DNA from: Cryoendolithus antarcticus
Taxonomy: Eukaryota; Ascomycota; Dothideomycetes; Cladosporiales; Cladosporiaceae
NCBI GenBank assembly: GCA_002077065.1
Contig: NAJO01000042.1
Coordinates: 1 to 64,000, forward strand
Length of the DNA stretch: 64,000 nt
Direction of reading: 5' to 3'
In this document: positions 62,669 through 64,000 of the stretch, piece by piece
Numbering within the stretch: position 1 is the first letter of the stretch
How the letters are laid out: each line of letters begins with the position of its first letter
Program-made: the position numbers and the translations under genes
The notes under the pieces: generated by a model
What the model saw: only the letters and a program-made list of their open reading frames with translations
Told to the model about the DNA's origin: nothing
The model's database searches: none

Positions 62669-64000
62669 ATGGACGGCGACATGGATATCGACATGGACAT
62701 TGACATGGAGGACCCCGATCTCGCCAGGCTCCGCGCGCAAGCCGAGGCGATCAATGCGCAGCACCTAGCCGTACAACAAGTCGGCGACACAGAATCCATG
62801 AATGGCATTCAGCAAGCACCAGAGGAGGGCGAGGTAGACCCGGACGGCGTAGTGCGCAATAAGATCCACTTGCGCGGCCTGGACAATCTCACGACTGCGC
62901 GTATCGAGGCTGCGGTGCGCGAGTACTGCGATATGACGCTCTACGGCAAGCTGCAGTGGATTGACGACACGAGCGCGAACCTAGTCTTCGACACGGACGA
63001 TGCGGCGGCAAGCGCTATGGCGGCTTTGGCGGAGGTGGAGGAGTGCGATGCACTGGCGCTGCGGGCTGTGAAGGCGTTCAATGAGCTACCGGAGACACAG
63101 CTACAGATGCGGTATGCGACGGAGTCGGATGTGAAGGTCAAGGGCGCGAAGGACAGGAGTCGGTTCTATTTGATGAATCCTGAGTATGATCCTGAGAACC
63201 GCGTGCGGAAGAGGCGGTACGATGATCGTGGACGAGGGAGTGGTGGGAGGGGGGGCTACAACAACAAGAGGCCGCGCATGGATCGAGGGTACAGTGATGT
63301 GGACGAGAGGCTGGCGCGCGGAGGATCGGGACAGGACACGCGCTTCAACGAAGATCTCTACGATGATGCACCGTCACCCAGACCAGCACCATTGCGAGAC
63401 TCGATACCACGCCGCGACAGCTACGCATCATCAGAGGGTCACGGCAGGACGCTCCGTCAGTACGAACCCACTCCCGACCTCCTCGCTGGCAAGTCGAACG
63501 GCCGCCTCCAGCGCGACAGAAGCGCTTCTCCAGCCCGTGATGGTGACGGCCGCTTTGGCTTCAGCGAAGACCAGCCATACCGCAAAACTGCACGCCATCG
63601 CTCTCGCTCACCTCTTCGACGCCCAGTATCACGCGACCAAGACAATCGCAACTCCCTTGAGCAGCGTCGCAAAGAGCTATTTCCCTCACGACCTTCCTCT
63701 GCTCTCACGAACGGCACATCCAAGCCTGATCTCTTCGACCGCACAGCAGCGACCAACAGCGCCAAGGAGCTCTTTCCGGACAAAGCGCAGCATAAGCGGC
63801 AGGACGCCAGAGTGGTAGGGCATAACGAGCTCGCAACAGCTATTGGCAAGTATCACTTCGACGGCGTTGATGAGTCGCCGCATACTTATGATCAAGCAGG
63901 TCCGGATCGAGCATCAGGACGAGTGGAGAAGCCCAAAGCGGGTAGAGATTTGTTCGCGAGGATTAATGGCGGGAGTGGTAATAGCGATGGGCGCTTAAGG
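62669..64000 (+). CDS. NCBP3-like RNA-binding protein (DUF2414), 3' end outside window
   Basis: The frame is open from the ATG at 62669 to the last base (444 codons, no stop), so the gene is cut by the window edge. The N-terminus is an acidic repeat, MDGDMDIDMDIDMEDPD. An RRM-like domain follows near residues 68-130 with KIHLRGLDNLTTARIEAAVR and WIDDTSANLVFDTDDAA, the signature of nuclear cap-binding subunit 3. After it are FYLMNPEYDPENRVRKRRYD, an Arg/Gly-rich stretch and an RS-like tail, with repeated KELFP segments (RRKELFPSRP, AKELFPDKA). NCBP3 binds capped RNA and the exon-junction/TREX machinery in animals; the fungal role is inferred. Confidence 0.85.
   Translation, partial: MDGDMDIDMDIDMEDPDLARLRAQAEAINAQHLAVQQVGDTESMNGIQQAPEEGEVDPDGVVRNKIHLRGLDNLTTARIEAAVREYCDMTLYGKLQWIDDTSANLVFDTDDAAASAMAALAEVEECDALALRAVKAFNELPETQLQMRYATESDVKVKGAKDRSRFYLMNPEYDPENRVRKRRYDDRGRGSGGRGGYNNKRPRMDRGYSDVDERLARGGSGQDTRFNEDLYDDAPSPRPAPLRDSIPRRDSYASSEGHGRTLRQYEPTPDLLAGKSNGRLQRDRSASPARDGDGRFGFSEDQPYRKTARHRSRSPLRRPVSRDQDNRNSLEQRRKELFPSRPSSALTNGTSKPDLFDRTAATNSAKELFPDKAQHKRQDARVVGHNELATAIGKYHFDGVDESPHTYDQAGPDRASGRVEKPKAGRDLFARINGGSGNSDGRLR

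Overview
This window is the left end of a chromosome from a filamentous ascomycete fungus, most likely a dothideomycete; that placement is inferred from gene content, not from any search. Position 1 starts with 22 perfect AACCCT units, the C-rich strand of a TTAGGG telomere. About 4.3 kb of subtelomeric DNA follows in which CpA and TpG are almost absent while CpG and TpA are common. That is the footprint of repeat-induced point mutation (RIP). Inside it lies a dead Ty3/gypsy-type gag-protease remnant between two identical 173-base inverted arms. The composition switches abruptly to normal genic DNA at the stop codon of the first intact gene.

From 4.4 to 10 kb the content is accessory: an Old Yellow Enzyme oxidoreductase, a HET-domain (heterokaryon incompatibility) protein, and the first of six short paralogues of an F-box/2EXR-like family. 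From about 10 kb on, housekeeping genes dominate. In order they are UTP25 (rRNA processing) divergent from eIF3f; shugoshin divergent from DAD2; YPI1; exportin-1/CRM1; a mucin-like membrane protein; Mediator subunit 5; a short-chain dehydrogenase tail-to-tail with a methyltransferase; a Crz1-like calcineurin-responsive factor; GPI mannosyltransferase 3; a secreted phospholipase B; and methionyl-tRNA synthetase. After these come a cluster of three F-box/2EXR-like paralogues, a disordered protein resembling DUF3984, a Cys-rich GPI-anchored wall protein, a disordered basic protein with APC/C degron-like motifs, ALA dehydratase (heme), a septin divergent from mitochondrial ribosomal protein bL32m, SKI8, and an NCBP3-like protein that runs off the right edge.

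Introns are short (47 to 82 bases, one of about 210), with GT-AG ends. I rebuilt splice patterns by joining reading frames across conserved protein motifs. Two stretches (53.2-54.3 kb and 55.2-58.3 kb) are gene-poor and hold decayed tandem repeats that share a TGTCTCA/TGTCTTA core. No tRNA, rRNA, CRISPR or biosynthetic gene cluster was recognised.

Points most worth a second look: the six-member LPxELRxxIYDxLF family, the RIP-saturated inverted element, a one-base frameshift in the methyltransferase, the Thr528 form of CRM1, the degron-bearing protein at 49.6 kb, an ATG-only first exon at 47.1 kb, and the decayed repeat arrays.
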